Source: Cryoendolithus antarcticus (Eukaryota > Ascomycota > Dothideomycetes > Cladosporiales > Cladosporiaceae). From it: a DNA stretch of 64,000 nucleotides. The position numbers and the translations under genes are program-made. Shown one piece after another: positions 44,701 to 54,831 of the stretch. Numbering within the stretch: position 1 is the stretch's first letter; each line of letters opens with the position of its first letter. Under the pieces are notes generated by a model. It was given only the letters and a program-made list of their open reading frames with translations, did no database searches and was not told where the DNA came from. The DNA is taken from NCBI GenBank assembly GCA_002077065.1, contig NAJO01000009.1:1054001-1118000 (forward strand), in the 5' to 3' direction.

Positions 44701-45783
44701 GCGTACTGGGTCTTACCGAGCGCGTCGACCGACTGGCGACCGCGTCAGCGCTATGCCGATCGCGCCTTCCCAGTCAGAGACCAGCGCACCCGTGTGGAGC
44801 ACTTCGCAAGACGTTTCAAGCAACCGTGACTCGGTCTCTGTAAGAGCTCGCATTGTCCGCCCTCAGAGCACCTCTTACGGCCAGCCACAAGCCGAAGAAG
44901 GCGCATCGGCCGAGCCCAATACCCTGCAGGAGTCCCGCATCGAGATCAGCCATCGCCGTGGTATTCCCACGCCAACATCGGTCTCTCAGGCCTTCCTCCC
45001 GCCTCTTGAAACCAGCGTACCCAAGAACGAGCCAGCGCCTAGTTCAAACAACCGCCGCGACTCCACCGAGTCCCGTATCCTCAACTCCGTCCGCCGCAGA
45101 TCATACGGTCGCAATAAGGGCCTTCCACCACCACCTCTGACCGGCATTGACGCTGTGCCGACAGTCAATTATCCTCCGCCACCGCCGAGCAGCACAGGCG
45201 TGAGCTTCTTCGATGACTCGCCTGCCGTTGCACCAGCAGCCACTAGTCGCACCAGCAGGTTCTTCAAGCGCATGAGCAACATCGGAGGCAACTCAAAGCG
45301 GCGATCGATCGCTGCGCAGAGTGTAGGCAGCAGCGTGGCGAGTCCCACTGAGCGGACCGGAAGCGCAGCAGAGAGAGACAGGAGCGATATGCCTCCGGGC
45401 GTTGTGGTCGGGGATCTGAACGTTCAGTTCCCTGATACTTTGGTACGTCATCACATACCTCAAGCACGAAATCACCCTCGCTAACATGATATTCACAGCT
45501 CTGGAAACGTCGCGCCCTCTCCCTCTCCGAGACAGGCCACCTCTTCCTCTCCGCCGCCTCTTCAGAACATACCCGCGCTTCGCTTCCGCCGAAACGCTAT
45601 CACCTGTCGGAGTTCAAAGCGCCTTACACGCCTGACCTGGACCGCGCGGAAATGCCTTGGAGTATCTGGCTGGAGTTTGTGACGTATGACGGGGGCGTTT
45701 TGCAGGTAGCTTGTGAGGATGCGATGGGGCAGAGGCAGGTGCTGAGGTTGTTGGGCGGGTATTGGAAAGCTTGGGTTGGGTAG
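41768..45783 (+). CDS. ADF-H domain protein with long disordered region
   Basis: A putative actin-associated protein. Exons are 41768-41841, 41898-42085, 42150-45442 and 45499-45783. The introns have GTGAGT, GTGGGT and GTACGT donors and ATCGCAG, AAGTGCAG and ATTCACAG acceptors; 1279 aa. Residues 1-~130 form an actin-depolymerising-factor homology fold (LLRYVNRDSVELLSRGKNG, VLIKYIPEGTSRLLQARTAV), seen also in coactosin and drebrin-like proteins. Residues ~140-1180 are disordered, rich in Ser/Pro/Glu with many SP and RxxS sites, and include PPPPPSS near 1110. The last ~95 residues form a compact domain (LWKRRALSLSETGHLFLSAA, YHLSEFKAPYTPDLDRAEMPWS) that looks PH-like. Exon 1 is only 25 codons. 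No published name is claimed. Confidence 0.85.
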
Positions 45784-46357
45784 TGGGATGGTGTTGTGAA
45801 GGGTAGAGTTGGGAAGGGGAGATTGGTGGGGGAAAACGGGGCGTGGACTGTATACATATGGAGGTTGGAGGTGGCAAGTCATGAGATGGACGACATACCC
45901 TATGGTGGACTTGTGATGGAACTTGTACAGACGTAATATCGAGGTTGACTGGGTACCTCGTACTCATTGTACACTTCGGACTACTACTGCTTACTCGTAT
46001 GACCGGCCTTAAACCCAATGCGTACTCGTGCTTGGCGGCTCTGTGCGCGAAGCTCTGCAGCTTGCGATGAGCCTGGTACCCACTCTGTTTAGCGACTGGA
46101 CCACGTAGTAGTGGGTGCCAAGTTCACGGTCTCGCATCGTGCGTCCGAATGTGAAGCGCGTGGCGTGAACCGAGCTCCACGGTCGCTCTCGCCGGCGGCA
46201 GAGGTCTTGACAGAAGGCTTTGTGGTGCACTACGCGACCGTAGTAGCACGAAAAGGCCAGGGAAATTACCACTGCGCGACGGAGTACGCAGAATTCTCAC
46301 GAACCATACCGCGTGGGCGTAGCTTGGTCATGGTTTATCGTTTCCAACGGTTGCCTT
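45784..46357. terminator. Convergent 3' intergenic region
   Basis: 574 bp between the ADF-H gene and IMP1, which converge. No supported gene. Confidence 0.35.
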
Positions 46358-47050
46358 TCAGTCCACCTCCGGCTCTGCCCACGGCTCCCCTAAACCCCTC
46401 AGCAACCACTCCCCCGCCGCCTTCCTAGCCACAACCTTCCCCTTCACCAAGCCCAGCGGCAACGGCCCAAACATCCTCGAATCCCGACTCCACTCCTGAT
46501 TATCCCCCGCAACCCAACAATGCCCCTCAGGTACCTGCTGCATCACGCCGCTCGTCCCGGGAGTATCTCTCAGCACAAAGTCGCCAGGCATACCCAGCAC
46601 GCGCTTGAGACTCTGCGTGTCTGCTTTAATCGGGTGCGTGAACGTGATCAGATCGCCGACTTGGAGGTCGCGACCACGGCGGTAGTGGCTGGATGTCAAG
46701 ACCCAGTCGCCTGAGTTGTTGAAAGTCGGCAGCATGGAGATGCCGTAGACGGGGCCGTAGACGAAGAAGTGCGTGATGAAGATGTGGTAGCCTATGAAGA
46801 AGAGGATTACGTAGTTTGAAACACGGGCGATCCAGTAGGCTGTCGCTTGGATAGCCTTAGGAGTGGGCATGCGGAGGTCCCTGATTGAGGGAATGTGAAT
46901 GGCCCTCAGTGTGGGAATGCGGAGGATCTTGATGGAGGGGATGAAGCGGGTGCGCCAGGTGGAGGCATGGCGGCGGAGTCGATGGATGGGGGAAGATCGG
47001 CGTAGGATGGGCAACCGGAGTTGAGGTCTATGAAACAGGCGCGCGAGCAT
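46358..47050 (-). CDS. IMP1: Mitochondrial inner membrane protease subunit 1
   Basis: An S26 signal-peptidase-family protease in the inner membrane that removes sorting signals from intermembrane-space proteins. It is a single exon of 230 aa. The catalytic dyad is Ser105 (GISMLPTF) and Lys149 (LKRVLGMPGD). The later segment RMFGPLPLGLVKGKVV is typical. The KRVxGMPGD form and the length point to Imp1 rather than Imp2. The N-terminus is long, strongly basic and free of acidic residues (RLFHRPQLRLPILRRSS), as expected for a matrix-targeting presequence. It continues into a duplicated 16-residue unit (IPSIKILRIPTLRAIH / IPSIRDLRMPTPKAIQ) before the membrane helix NYVILFFIGYHIF. The start at 47050 gives the longest basic lead. 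Starts further in are possible. Confidence 0.9.
   Translation of the reverse strand: MLARLFHRPQLRLPILRRSSPIHRLRRHASTWRTRFIPSIKILRIPTLRAIHIPSIRDLRMPTPKAIQATAYWIARVSNYVILFFIGYHIFITHFFVYGPVYGISMLPTFNNSGDWVLTSSHYRRGRDLQVGDLITFTHPIKADTQSLKRVLGMPGDFVLRDTPGTSGVMQQVPEGHCWVAGDNQEWSRDSRMFGPLPLGLVKGKVVARKAAGEWLLRGLGEPWAEPEVD
46850..46945. repeat. 48-bp tandem duplication inside IMP1
   Basis: Two diverged 48-bp units in tandem (ATGCGGAGG occurs at 46869 and 46917, exactly 48 bp apart). They encode the doubled 16-residue motif in the presequence region and keep the frame. Confidence 0.75.
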
Positions 47051-47571
47051 GTCGACGCAGGGCGCACACAGCCTCGCTTCGACTGCTGCACATCTTCCAC
47101 CCTAGGAAGCGTGGTCGAGGCCGTCTGATGATCGTCGAAAGTCGGAATCACTCCCGAGACGACGCCACATAGAGTGGCTGCGTTGACTTCGTGGCTGTGT
47201 AGCAGTGACGATGATCTGCAGATCTAGACCGGGCAAAGTTGCGCGCGAACGTGCTTGTCGCAAACAAGTATCGCGATGACATTGCAGGGAGGCGGTCAGC
47301 ATCTATAGATATCCTCATTGCCTGCTCGAACATTTCCAAGTCTCTCCGTTGTCTTCTTGGAAATCTTGTTCGTTGTCGCAAGCGCCAATGCAACACACCT
47401 GAAGCGCGTGTTTCAGCATTGGAACGCTACACGCCTATCGACGCGAGGTACCAGACTTGGTCGTTGGCCTCTGCTGCTGGCCTCACTCAATACTTCAAGT
47501 GTTCATCTTCTGATCTACTGGCAACCCATCAGAATCATCCATAAAATCAATATCAGCGACATATCAACGAC
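47051..47571. promoter_or_regulatory. Divergent promoter region IMP1 / DUF4112 gene
   Basis: 521 bp between divergent starts. Only short, non-conserved frames. It presumably holds both promoters. Confidence 0.4.
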
Positions 47572-48467
47572 ATGGCGGGAGTAGTCGGCAAGTATGCGGC
47601 GAACAAGCTGCTGGGCAGCCAAATGAAGAAGTATCAGAACAAGAAGGTCTCCGGAGGCGATGTAAGTACAACTATACACGCGCAGCATCATTCGCAGACT
47701 CTGACGAGATCCACCAGGACCCCTTTTTCGCCCTCATCGAAGACCCCAAGCGTCCAGGCAAAATGAAGAAAGTCAAGAAAGTCATTCCCGCCTACATCCC
47801 CGAGCACGATGCCTTAGTACTCGCGTCGGTCAAGAAAACCGCCTACCGTCTCGACATGTGTCTCTTCAACCTCTTCGGCATGCGATTCGGCTGGGAGAGC
47901 GTGATAGGCATCGTTCCAGGCTTTGGCGACGTGGTTGGCGTGCTGCTCGCACTGAGTGTGTGGCGGAAGTGTCAGAAAGTTGAAGGAGGATTGGACAGCG
48001 GGACGAACACGCAGATGCTGCTCAATATCATTATCGACTTCGTTGTTGGGCTAGTCCCCTTCTTGGGTGATCTGGCAGACGCGGCCTTCAAGGCGAACAC
48101 CCGCAATGCTGCACTGCTGGAGCGTCAGCTAGACAAGAAGTATCGGCCTGGCGGTAGAGACGATCGCAATGTGGCTGGTCTTGACAGGGAAAAGCGTCAG
48201 CAAAATCGCAAGAGTGGCATCTATCATCCTCAGGACCCGCCACCCGCTACTGTGTTTGAGGACTTTGACGATGAAGCGGAGGATCGCAGGCAGTTCATGC
48301 GCGAGCAGGATGCTGCTGATAGGGTGAGACAGCCAGAGCGGACACGCGCGCCAGCTCAGCAGCAACAGCAGCGCAGCGGAGGCGGAGGATGGCTTTCGAA
48401 GTTGACTGGTGGCAATGCGCAGAGCGCAGATACTGGGCGCCAGCAGGCTGGAAACGTTAGGCGGTGA
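47572..48467 (+). CDS. DUF4112 protein
   Basis: A conserved protein of unknown function with two membrane-embedded hydrophobic stretches. Exon 1 is 47572-47661, the intron 47662-47717 (56 nt, GTAAGT...TCCACCAG, phase 0) and exon 2 47718-48467; 279 aa. The DUF4112 core has the pattern RLDMCLFNLFGMRFGWESVI, then GIVPGFGDVVGVLLALSVW and VVGLVPFLGDLADAAFKAN, with the paired PGxGD/PxxGD motifs that define the family. The C-terminus is charged and Gln-rich (QQQQQR) and disordered. The small basic first exon (MAGVVGKYAANKLLG) is typical in fungi. A role in lipid or membrane biology has been guessed for relatives, without direct evidence. Confidence 0.9.
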
Positions 48468-48805
48468 GCGCATGGCGTTGGAGAAACATGATGAGATACC
48501 CAAGTGGCGTTGCAAGTGATTGTGTGAAGAACATGGCAGAGCATGGAGTTCAATGAGTATGCAGTAATCGGTATTTTGTCAATTCGAGTAATCCTTCCCA
48601 GTCTGCGCCAAAGCTACCGCACTGCTCCTTCCTCGTTGCGCAATGTAGCCTGAGACGCGTCGCGTGTGGAGACCTCACCATGGTGAGTTCCGACCACACT
48701 TCTTCGTCGTCTCAACCACACCTCTCGAGTTACTCACGCACTCTCGTGTCCTGACACGAGGGAGCCTTTGACCAGTCACACTTCATTGAACGATAAAGCC
48801 CCATC
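48468..48805. other. Intergenic region
   Basis: 338 bp between same-strand genes. Nothing recognisable beyond the promoter and terminator expected from position. Confidence 0.35.
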
Positions 48806-49594
48806 ATGGCGCGACGCAAGACTCCCGAGACGCGGCCAGCGCGTAGAAGTGGCCGAATCGAGGCGGCCAAGGTCGTGCAGCAGGCCGTCCTTGATGGACA
48901 GGTGTTCATCGACCCTGACGTTTCTGCTCGTACACTCACTGATTCAGTTTGCCAGAACAGAGTGAAGAAGCCGAAACGCTTTCGCCGCCCACAGCAACGG
49001 AAGGGCTGCCGTCTTCTCAATAAGCTTCCCGGCGAGATCAGGAATATGATCTGGGTTCGTCTCCATTTATTACAGTGGCACCATATATTTCTTTGACATG
49101 ATGCCCAGCACTACGCCGTCGGGCAAGGCACCATCACGGTCACGAGCTCCGGCCCCGGCGAGCCCGCCCTCCTCAAAACCAGCAAGCAGATCCGCCGCGA
49201 AACCCAGTCAATCTACTACCGCGCCAACGAGTTCCTCGTCGAGATCATAGACTACGACGGCGCCGCGCTCACGCCCTTCGCACGTCAGCGCAACCACAAT
49301 TCCGACCCAAAGTCCAGCTGCAAGATCCTCATGCTCGGCGACCCCAGCTGGAGCAACCTGATGCGCTGGTGCAAGGACATTTCGCAGACTTGGTGTGCTC
49401 TGGTGCCTGTTCTGGAGCAGAAGAGGGCTAGGTGTAGCTGCGGGCGGCATCCTGATGATCCGGATGACGATGTAGCCGAAGGGATGTTTCGCATTGCGAT
49501 GGAGTTGAAATGGAAGGTTGGATGGGCGACCGTTGAGAAGGTGCTTGAGGGCGCGCATCAAGCCCTGATTGCGAGGAGCGATGACTGGGCTTAG
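48806..49594 (+). CDS. F-box-like protein of the fungal LPGEIRNMIW family
   Basis: One of the many small fungal proteins with an F-box-like motif. Exon 1 is 48806-49054, the intron 49055-49108 (54 nt, GTTCGT...TGATGCCCAG, phase 0) and exon 2 49109-49594; 244 aa. A basic N-terminus (MARRKTPETRPARRSGR) leads to LLNKLPGEIRNMIW at about residue 75, then HYAVGQG, TSKQIRRETQSIYYRANEF and the conserved pattern of this family. The C-terminal half has no known domain, but includes a CSC cysteine pair. Function and partners are unknown. It could be a SCF adaptor, but the motif is short. Confidence 0.8.
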
Positions 49595-49774
49595 CTCTTA
49601 GGCGGCGACGTAAGCTGGAGTGGGAGTCTGCTGTACGACTGATGACATGATGTACGATTGATGTAGCTCTGAACATGTATGTTTTGCTCGAGCTTCCCGT
49701 GTCCTCTGTGATCACTCTTCCGAACGAGATGCCCTTTCCACCATTAACCATCTCTCCGCCTTTTGACCATATCA

Positions 49775-52164
49775 TCACGCCAACTCAAACATCCCAGCCT
49801 CCCACCCATACACCCTGTTCATCCTTCTCCCCACCCGACGCAGCCTCTCGTACGGGATGTTACTCTTAGGGTGTGGGTCGTGCACAATGATGGGACGACG
49901 CTCCGGGTGTGCAAATCGCCACTCTGAACCGCGCAGCTTCTCGGAGCTGAATCCCATAGCTGCCATGCCGTACAGGATTTCTCTCCAGGATACCTCGCCT
50001 GGTGTGCGGTCCGCGCCCACCACGAAGAACATGGTGTTGAAGACTTTGAGTGCGCGGGCATTGAGGCGAAATACCTTGGGAACGACATCTCCGTCGGAGT
50101 CGGATGAGTCGACTTCGGCGGGTTGGAGGGCAGGGTTGGGGATGCCCTTTGTCTTGGGCTTTGTTTTCGGCACCGCTGCGGAGTAATCCGACGTCCCGTC
50201 GGCGGTGTTGAGCGGCGTGACGCCGAACGTGATACTGTCACCTAGCTTATATACAGGTGGAGACACTCGGGTGGAGGCTTGCAAGCGCTCTACCCTAGGT
50301 GCGGTGCGGTATAATGATCGCGGCTTGCTCAGCAGCCGCCCTGTGGCCATCCCGGCGAGCTTTTCGGAGAATGGGCCGATCTTGCTGTCGAACTCGCTCC
50401 ATACCAGGTCAAGGACCGCCTCAGCCGCTCGTAGAGCGTCAACGTTAGCCTGAGTGCGCCGTTGCTCGATCGGGTAGTAGAGGCGTCGGCCTTCGGGATG
50501 CCCTCCGTAGCCGATGTCCTTGAGGCCAAGCGCAACAGTGACCTTGACGGAGAGGCATCGCTTCTCGAAGGCGGCGAAGTCTGCCTTCATCGATGCCGCG
50601 ATCTGTTCGTGACGCTGTATATATGATGAAGACAGAGGCTGATTAAGCTGCAGCACACGTATGCATTCGGTCATTGCGCCCAACCCAGCAAGTTTCACAG
50701 CGACACCAGGCGCAATGGGAGCTCCGAGCCTGCTGTCAGTGTCGATGGCCAGTTGCAGCTCGTCGATAACACCGGGTCTTCCGTGCTGTAGGGTCACCCT
50801 TCCCCACTCGCTAATGGCGGTGCACGACAGATCAAGGAACTCTCTGGCCTTGTCCAAGGGTCGTCCCACGCGAGATTGAGGCCGCGTACGATCGCTGTTC
50901 ATGCGTACGAAATCATGGAAGGGCGCAGAGACTCCCAGCAGTCTCTCGATATCGACAATGAGCTTTGCAGCGACTTCGAGGACAAAGTGCCTGAATCGCA
51001 GCAGTGATTGTACGTAAGCCTGTGAGCTTTCGTCACCACTGCATTGTTTGCGCAAGACTTGCAAAGCATTGACCTGTTGCTTCAACTCTACCCATTGCTC
51101 CAACGCGATACAGCTACCGACAACGTCATCGTTGATCGCAGCGTTCCAGAGTGCATGATCTGAAGACTCTCTTGCGGGGAACACTCCATCCTGACCCGGG
51201 ATCACCTCCCACCTGTAGGACGCGGACTCCTGGATGGACTCCTCATAATAGGCAGGGTCCTCGCGCAAGCTACAAATATGATCTGTAGTGGCATCGTATC
51301 GAGCCGACAGAAGACTCCTCAGGCGGGCAAGGTCCATGCCCTTGGGCGCCTGGTAAGGGACCTGGGCTACGATCCTGGCTAGAGACTCTTGCTCGGCATT
51401 GTGGGTCGATACATCAAGCGTATAGACCTCTAGGGCAGAATCCATCAGGGCATTGCCCTTGATGTCATGCAGTATGCCCATCACGCACCCGACTAAGAAG
51501 CGCATGTTGCGCTCTTGCACCTCCAACAAGAGCAACCCTGTCGCAATGGAGTACGATTGTCTCCATTGGACAATGCAGTCAATGCGCAGTAGCCCACAGG
51601 GTCGTCCAAGCTACGAAACACAACGAAATGATTGTCGATCGAGGTCGGCATGTGACTGTCAACGTCAGAGCCGATGAGATCCATGCTGTTGACATCCATT
51701 GTCGTGAAGACAAGAGGGTCATGTCGTGCACGCGCCTCGAGGAATGTGAGTAAGTCCTGCTTGTTACAAAGACCTTCTTTGTTGATCTCTGGCCACAACC
51801 AGGCATCGCGATGTAACAAAACGCGCGCATTGTTGACGGACGAGTCGATCCAGCTTGCGCGATTCGTCGAATGCATATCTCCGTCCCATGATTTCTCGAG
51901 GACGGCGCATCGTTGCTTCTTGTTCTTGCCCGACCATCGCTTGATAACGGTAGACATGTGCCGGTCCAGAATTCGTTCAAGCGTGTTGCGCTCTTGTCTC
52001 ATACTGGCGGAGCGCGAGTCGAGAAAGGCATCGATGATGCTAGTCGCGTCAGAAGCACTCATCTTGCTCCATGCCGTCTCAGTCCGCTTCGCATCCTCGA
52101 CCGGTGAGTCCGCAAGCGTAATGACACGGAACTTGACGTCCTCGAGACCGAACGGGACAGCCAT
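49775..52164 (-). CDS. Large fungal protein with HicA-fold-like C-terminus
   Basis: A protein of a filamentous-fungus-specific family, sometimes labelled ipa-like; function unknown. Exon 1 is 51615-52164, the intron 51538-51614 (77 nt, GTAGCT...TTGCGACAG, phase 1) and exon 2 49775-51537; 770 aa. The two frames can only be joined this way (HFVVFR|LLLLEVQERNMRFLV), but the donor is non-ideal. The N-terminal ~180 and middle regions are helical, without known domains. The last ~95 residues (RALKVFNTMFFVVG...RVYGWEAGMFELA) contain AAMGFSSEKLRGSEWRF, HPERRPIIVHDPHP and YERLRRVGRRMNR. This resembles the small HicA / double-stranded RNA-binding-like fold. In HicA the key His follows Gly-Ser; here GSEW has Glu instead, so nuclease activity is doubtful. 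The start at 52164 (MAVPFGLEDVKF) is the first ATG of the frame. Confidence 0.75.
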
Positions 52165-52819
52165 GATGCTCCGATGCTTCAATGCGCGTCTCCTGCTGGT
52201 CCAGAAGCACTGAGGCCGTCCTCGATGATATTGTTGACAATGCTGAGTGTCATATGTATTCTGGAGCGCCGCATAAGCTCAAGCAGCTTCGAAGCCTTGG
52301 CATGAAAATTTACATGCACGGGCTTCTCAAACACTGCCTTCACTTGCGAGACCCATGCGCCACCGAGCCCTCCTTGGTGATCCGGTAATGAGTCATGTAT
52401 ATAGAGTATTGAGGGAGATGAGATCTGCAGGCGCAGCAAGTGGGGCGTGACAGTGACTTGTATGTGCCAGGTGCTTCACTTTCCCGTTTGTCTCTCGCTG
52501 ACGCAAGGTAAGAGCCAGATCATGTGGCGTCTTTGAGGCGGCTTGCGGTGATTAGACGAGCTCATAAGATGTCTCTAGGACTGAGTCAAGGAATGATGAA
52601 GGCCGTATACTTACAATGGGAGGGTCCCCAGATCACTGGACGCTTCCTCACACTGCTCTCCAGCTCTGGCCACTTCCCCGAGATAAGTGTTCCCCAGCAA
52701 TCGTCTCCAGACCTGTAAGAGCGCAATTTCGTTGGGCAGCAAGATGCTCGGAACGTAGCATGCAGTCCAGCGAACTCAGATGGCCCTGATTGAGCTCGCC
52801 AAGCAGGGTTTTGCACCTC
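52165..52819. other. Intergenic region
   Basis: 655 bp between two minus-strand genes. It should hold the promoter of the 770-aa protein gene and the CSL4 terminator. No supported ORF. Confidence 0.35.
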
Positions 52820-53395
52820 TCACACTGGCTTCGCCACCTTCCTCAACTCCCTCGCCTCAGTCTTCTCATCCAAAAACTCCCTCCAGGACACCGGAACCAT
52901 CTGATTCCCGCTCTCACTAACAGCCATCACAACCCCCAACTCATTCTTTGCCGTGCTGCAAAAATAGCTCCTCTCGTCCCCCAAACTGATGACCGTAGCC
53001 CTCACTACGTCTCCAACCCGGAAACTCTCAGCTACCTTGACCTTGTCAATCTCCGTAGCCCGGATATCCTGCTGCCGAATGATGGCTGGGAAGGAGTCGC
53101 GACAGGTATGCTCGCCGCTGGGCCCAAGGGCGAGGATGGAGAGATTGGCTTGCCGGGGGTTGGTGCGGGTTATGCGACCCAGGACTGTGGTGCCGGTTTC
53201 CGGGATGAGAATGCCGGAGGGACGGGAGACTGTAAGTGTAGCCTGGGAAGTGGCTTTCGAGGTGGAAGATTTTGAGAGAGGGCCGGCGAGGGACGAGTAG
53301 ATGTGGCCGGCGTGGATGTGGGAGCCGGCGCCGGGGATGTTAGTGGCGGAGGGACCGAGGGGTTGGCCGGGGAGGACGATGGTTGGGGAAGACAT
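52820..53395 (-). CDS. CSL4: Exosome complex cap subunit Csl4
   Basis: An S1-domain RNA-binding cap protein of the nuclear and cytoplasmic RNA exosome, needed for 3'-5' RNA decay and processing. It is a single exon of 191 aa. The N-terminal domain (VLPGQPLGP at the start, GSHIHAGHIYSSLAG) is followed by the S1 fold (TTVLGRITRTNPRQANLSIL, IDKVKVAESFRVGDVVRATVIS, YFCSTAKNELGVVMA). A C-terminal extension ends at RKVAKPV. ATG 53395 was chosen because MSSPTIVLPGQPL matches the family; the frame extends further upstream without support. It starts 355 bp from the divergent SDR gene. Confidence 0.92.
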   Translation of the reverse strand: MSSPTIVLPGQPLGPSATNIPGAGSHIHAGHIYSSLAGPLSKSSTSKATSQATLTVSRPSGILIPETGTTVLGRITRTNPRQANLSILALGPSGEHTCRDSFPAIIRQQDIRATEIDKVKVAESFRVGDVVRATVISLGDERSYFCSTAKNELGVVMAVSESGNQMVPVSWREFLDEKTEARELRKVAKPV

Positions 53396-53750
53396 GGTCG
53401 AGAATGAGTGTAGCCGTGTGTTGAAGTCTGGAAGTTCAAGCAGATTCAGCAAGGGCCAGATGAAGTTCAAAACGATGCTCTGATTCGCTCAGAGGCTACT
53501 GAAGCTAGCGATGGTCGCATTTGAGGCCCTCAACTTGGGTTTCACCCGTGCCAGCGCACCGGAATTCTGATGCGGGGAGTTTGGTGCGGCACATCAGAGC
53601 ACATGGCCGCCGTATGCAAGTGCCGGACTGCCAGTCATGGCCACAGTAAGTCAGGCAACGTACATAGCGGGATGTATTGGAGAGCAGTGGCGCGTCTTGC
53701 ATTCATTGAATACATAGTATGAGTAAATTCGTTTCAGCAATTGTCCAGCC
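53396..53750. promoter_or_regulatory. Divergent promoter region CSL4 / SDR
   Basis: 355 bp between divergent starts; presumably both promoters. No motif stands out. Confidence 0.4.
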
Positions 53751-54786
53751 ATGTCTCACCAATTCCACCCTCCCGATAAGCTCTCACTCAAGGGCAAGGT
53801 GGTAGTCTTGACGGGAGTAAGTCTATGGAGGCACTAGCCGGGAGCTAGCTAATGAGGTATCACTATAGGGAGCCATCGGCATAGGCGCAGCCCTGGTCCG
53901 CCTCTGTCACTCAGCAGGAGCTCATGTCTTCTTCGGCGATGTGCTCGACTCGCCAGGCGAGGCACTGGCTCAGGAACTCCACTCCGATGATGCACAACTG
54001 CACTTCATCCACTGCGACGTAACATCATACGCCGACAATCTCAAGGTCTTCGAGAAGGCGTTCGAGACGTGCGGACGAGTCGATCATGCCTTCTCCAATG
54101 CTGGCATAGGCGAGCAAGAGAATCTCATTGATCCCCAGCTGACGCTCGAGAGTGTCCGGGAGGAACCGAAGAAGAGCGTCAAAGTGCTTGATGTGAACCT
54201 GAAAGGCCCTCTCTACTTTGCCAGGATCGCGAGCGTGTATCTTTGCCAAATTGCATCCGGCGACGACAAGATGTCCGTGGACAAGAGCCTCACGTTTACA
54301 TCCAGTGTCGCAGGTTTTCGCGAGGACCCAGGCCTCTACGCATATGTAACAAGCAAGCATGGTGTGATGGGACTCATGAGGTCGTTGCGGAGGTATCGTA
54401 GATCGTTCATCGCGTCGATTCATCTCTAGCTGATCAGCCACCCATGCAGTGATCTTGGAAAGTACAAGCCATATCCAATCCGCACCAACACAATCTGCCC
54501 ATGGATGACTCTCACCCGCATGGTAGCTGGAGTAGAAGGTCTCTGGGACGCCGCAGGGCTGCCCTCAAACACGCCCGAAGCAGTCGCTCAGATCATGCTC
54601 GGCGTGATCGCAGACCCAGCCCTTACTGGCGAGGCCATTTACGTCGAAGGCGGGCGTGGCTGGAAGCTAGAGGAGGGCAAGATCCGACTTCGGCCTCAGT
54701 GGCTGGGCGAACGCCAGACCAAGGACCTAGACACCGGCACTGAGGTCCTTGGAAGTGGCGAGGGCTGGATCGCTGAGCAGGTGTAG
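53751..54786 (+). CDS. Short-chain dehydrogenase/reductase
   Basis: An NAD(P)-dependent oxidoreductase of unknown substrate, similar to fungal prostaglandin-dehydrogenase-like SDRs. Exons are 53751-53816, 53869-54392 and 54450-54786. Introns are 53817-53868 (phase 0) and 54393-54449 (57 nt, phase 2). The product is 308 aa. The first splice creates the nucleotide-binding motif TGGAIGIG. The NAG motif is FSNAGIG, the catalytic Ser lies in LTFTSSVAG, and the YxxxK motif is YVTSK. The second splice gives RSLRS|DLGKYKPYPIRTNTIC, the typical sequence after the catalytic helix. Skipping that intron would end the frame soon after. It converges with IBA57, with 45 bp between the ends. Confidence 0.92.
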
Positions 54787-54831
54787 CTGCTGTATGTGGA
54801 TCGCAGTCGTCGTGGGTTGTACATTGGTCGT

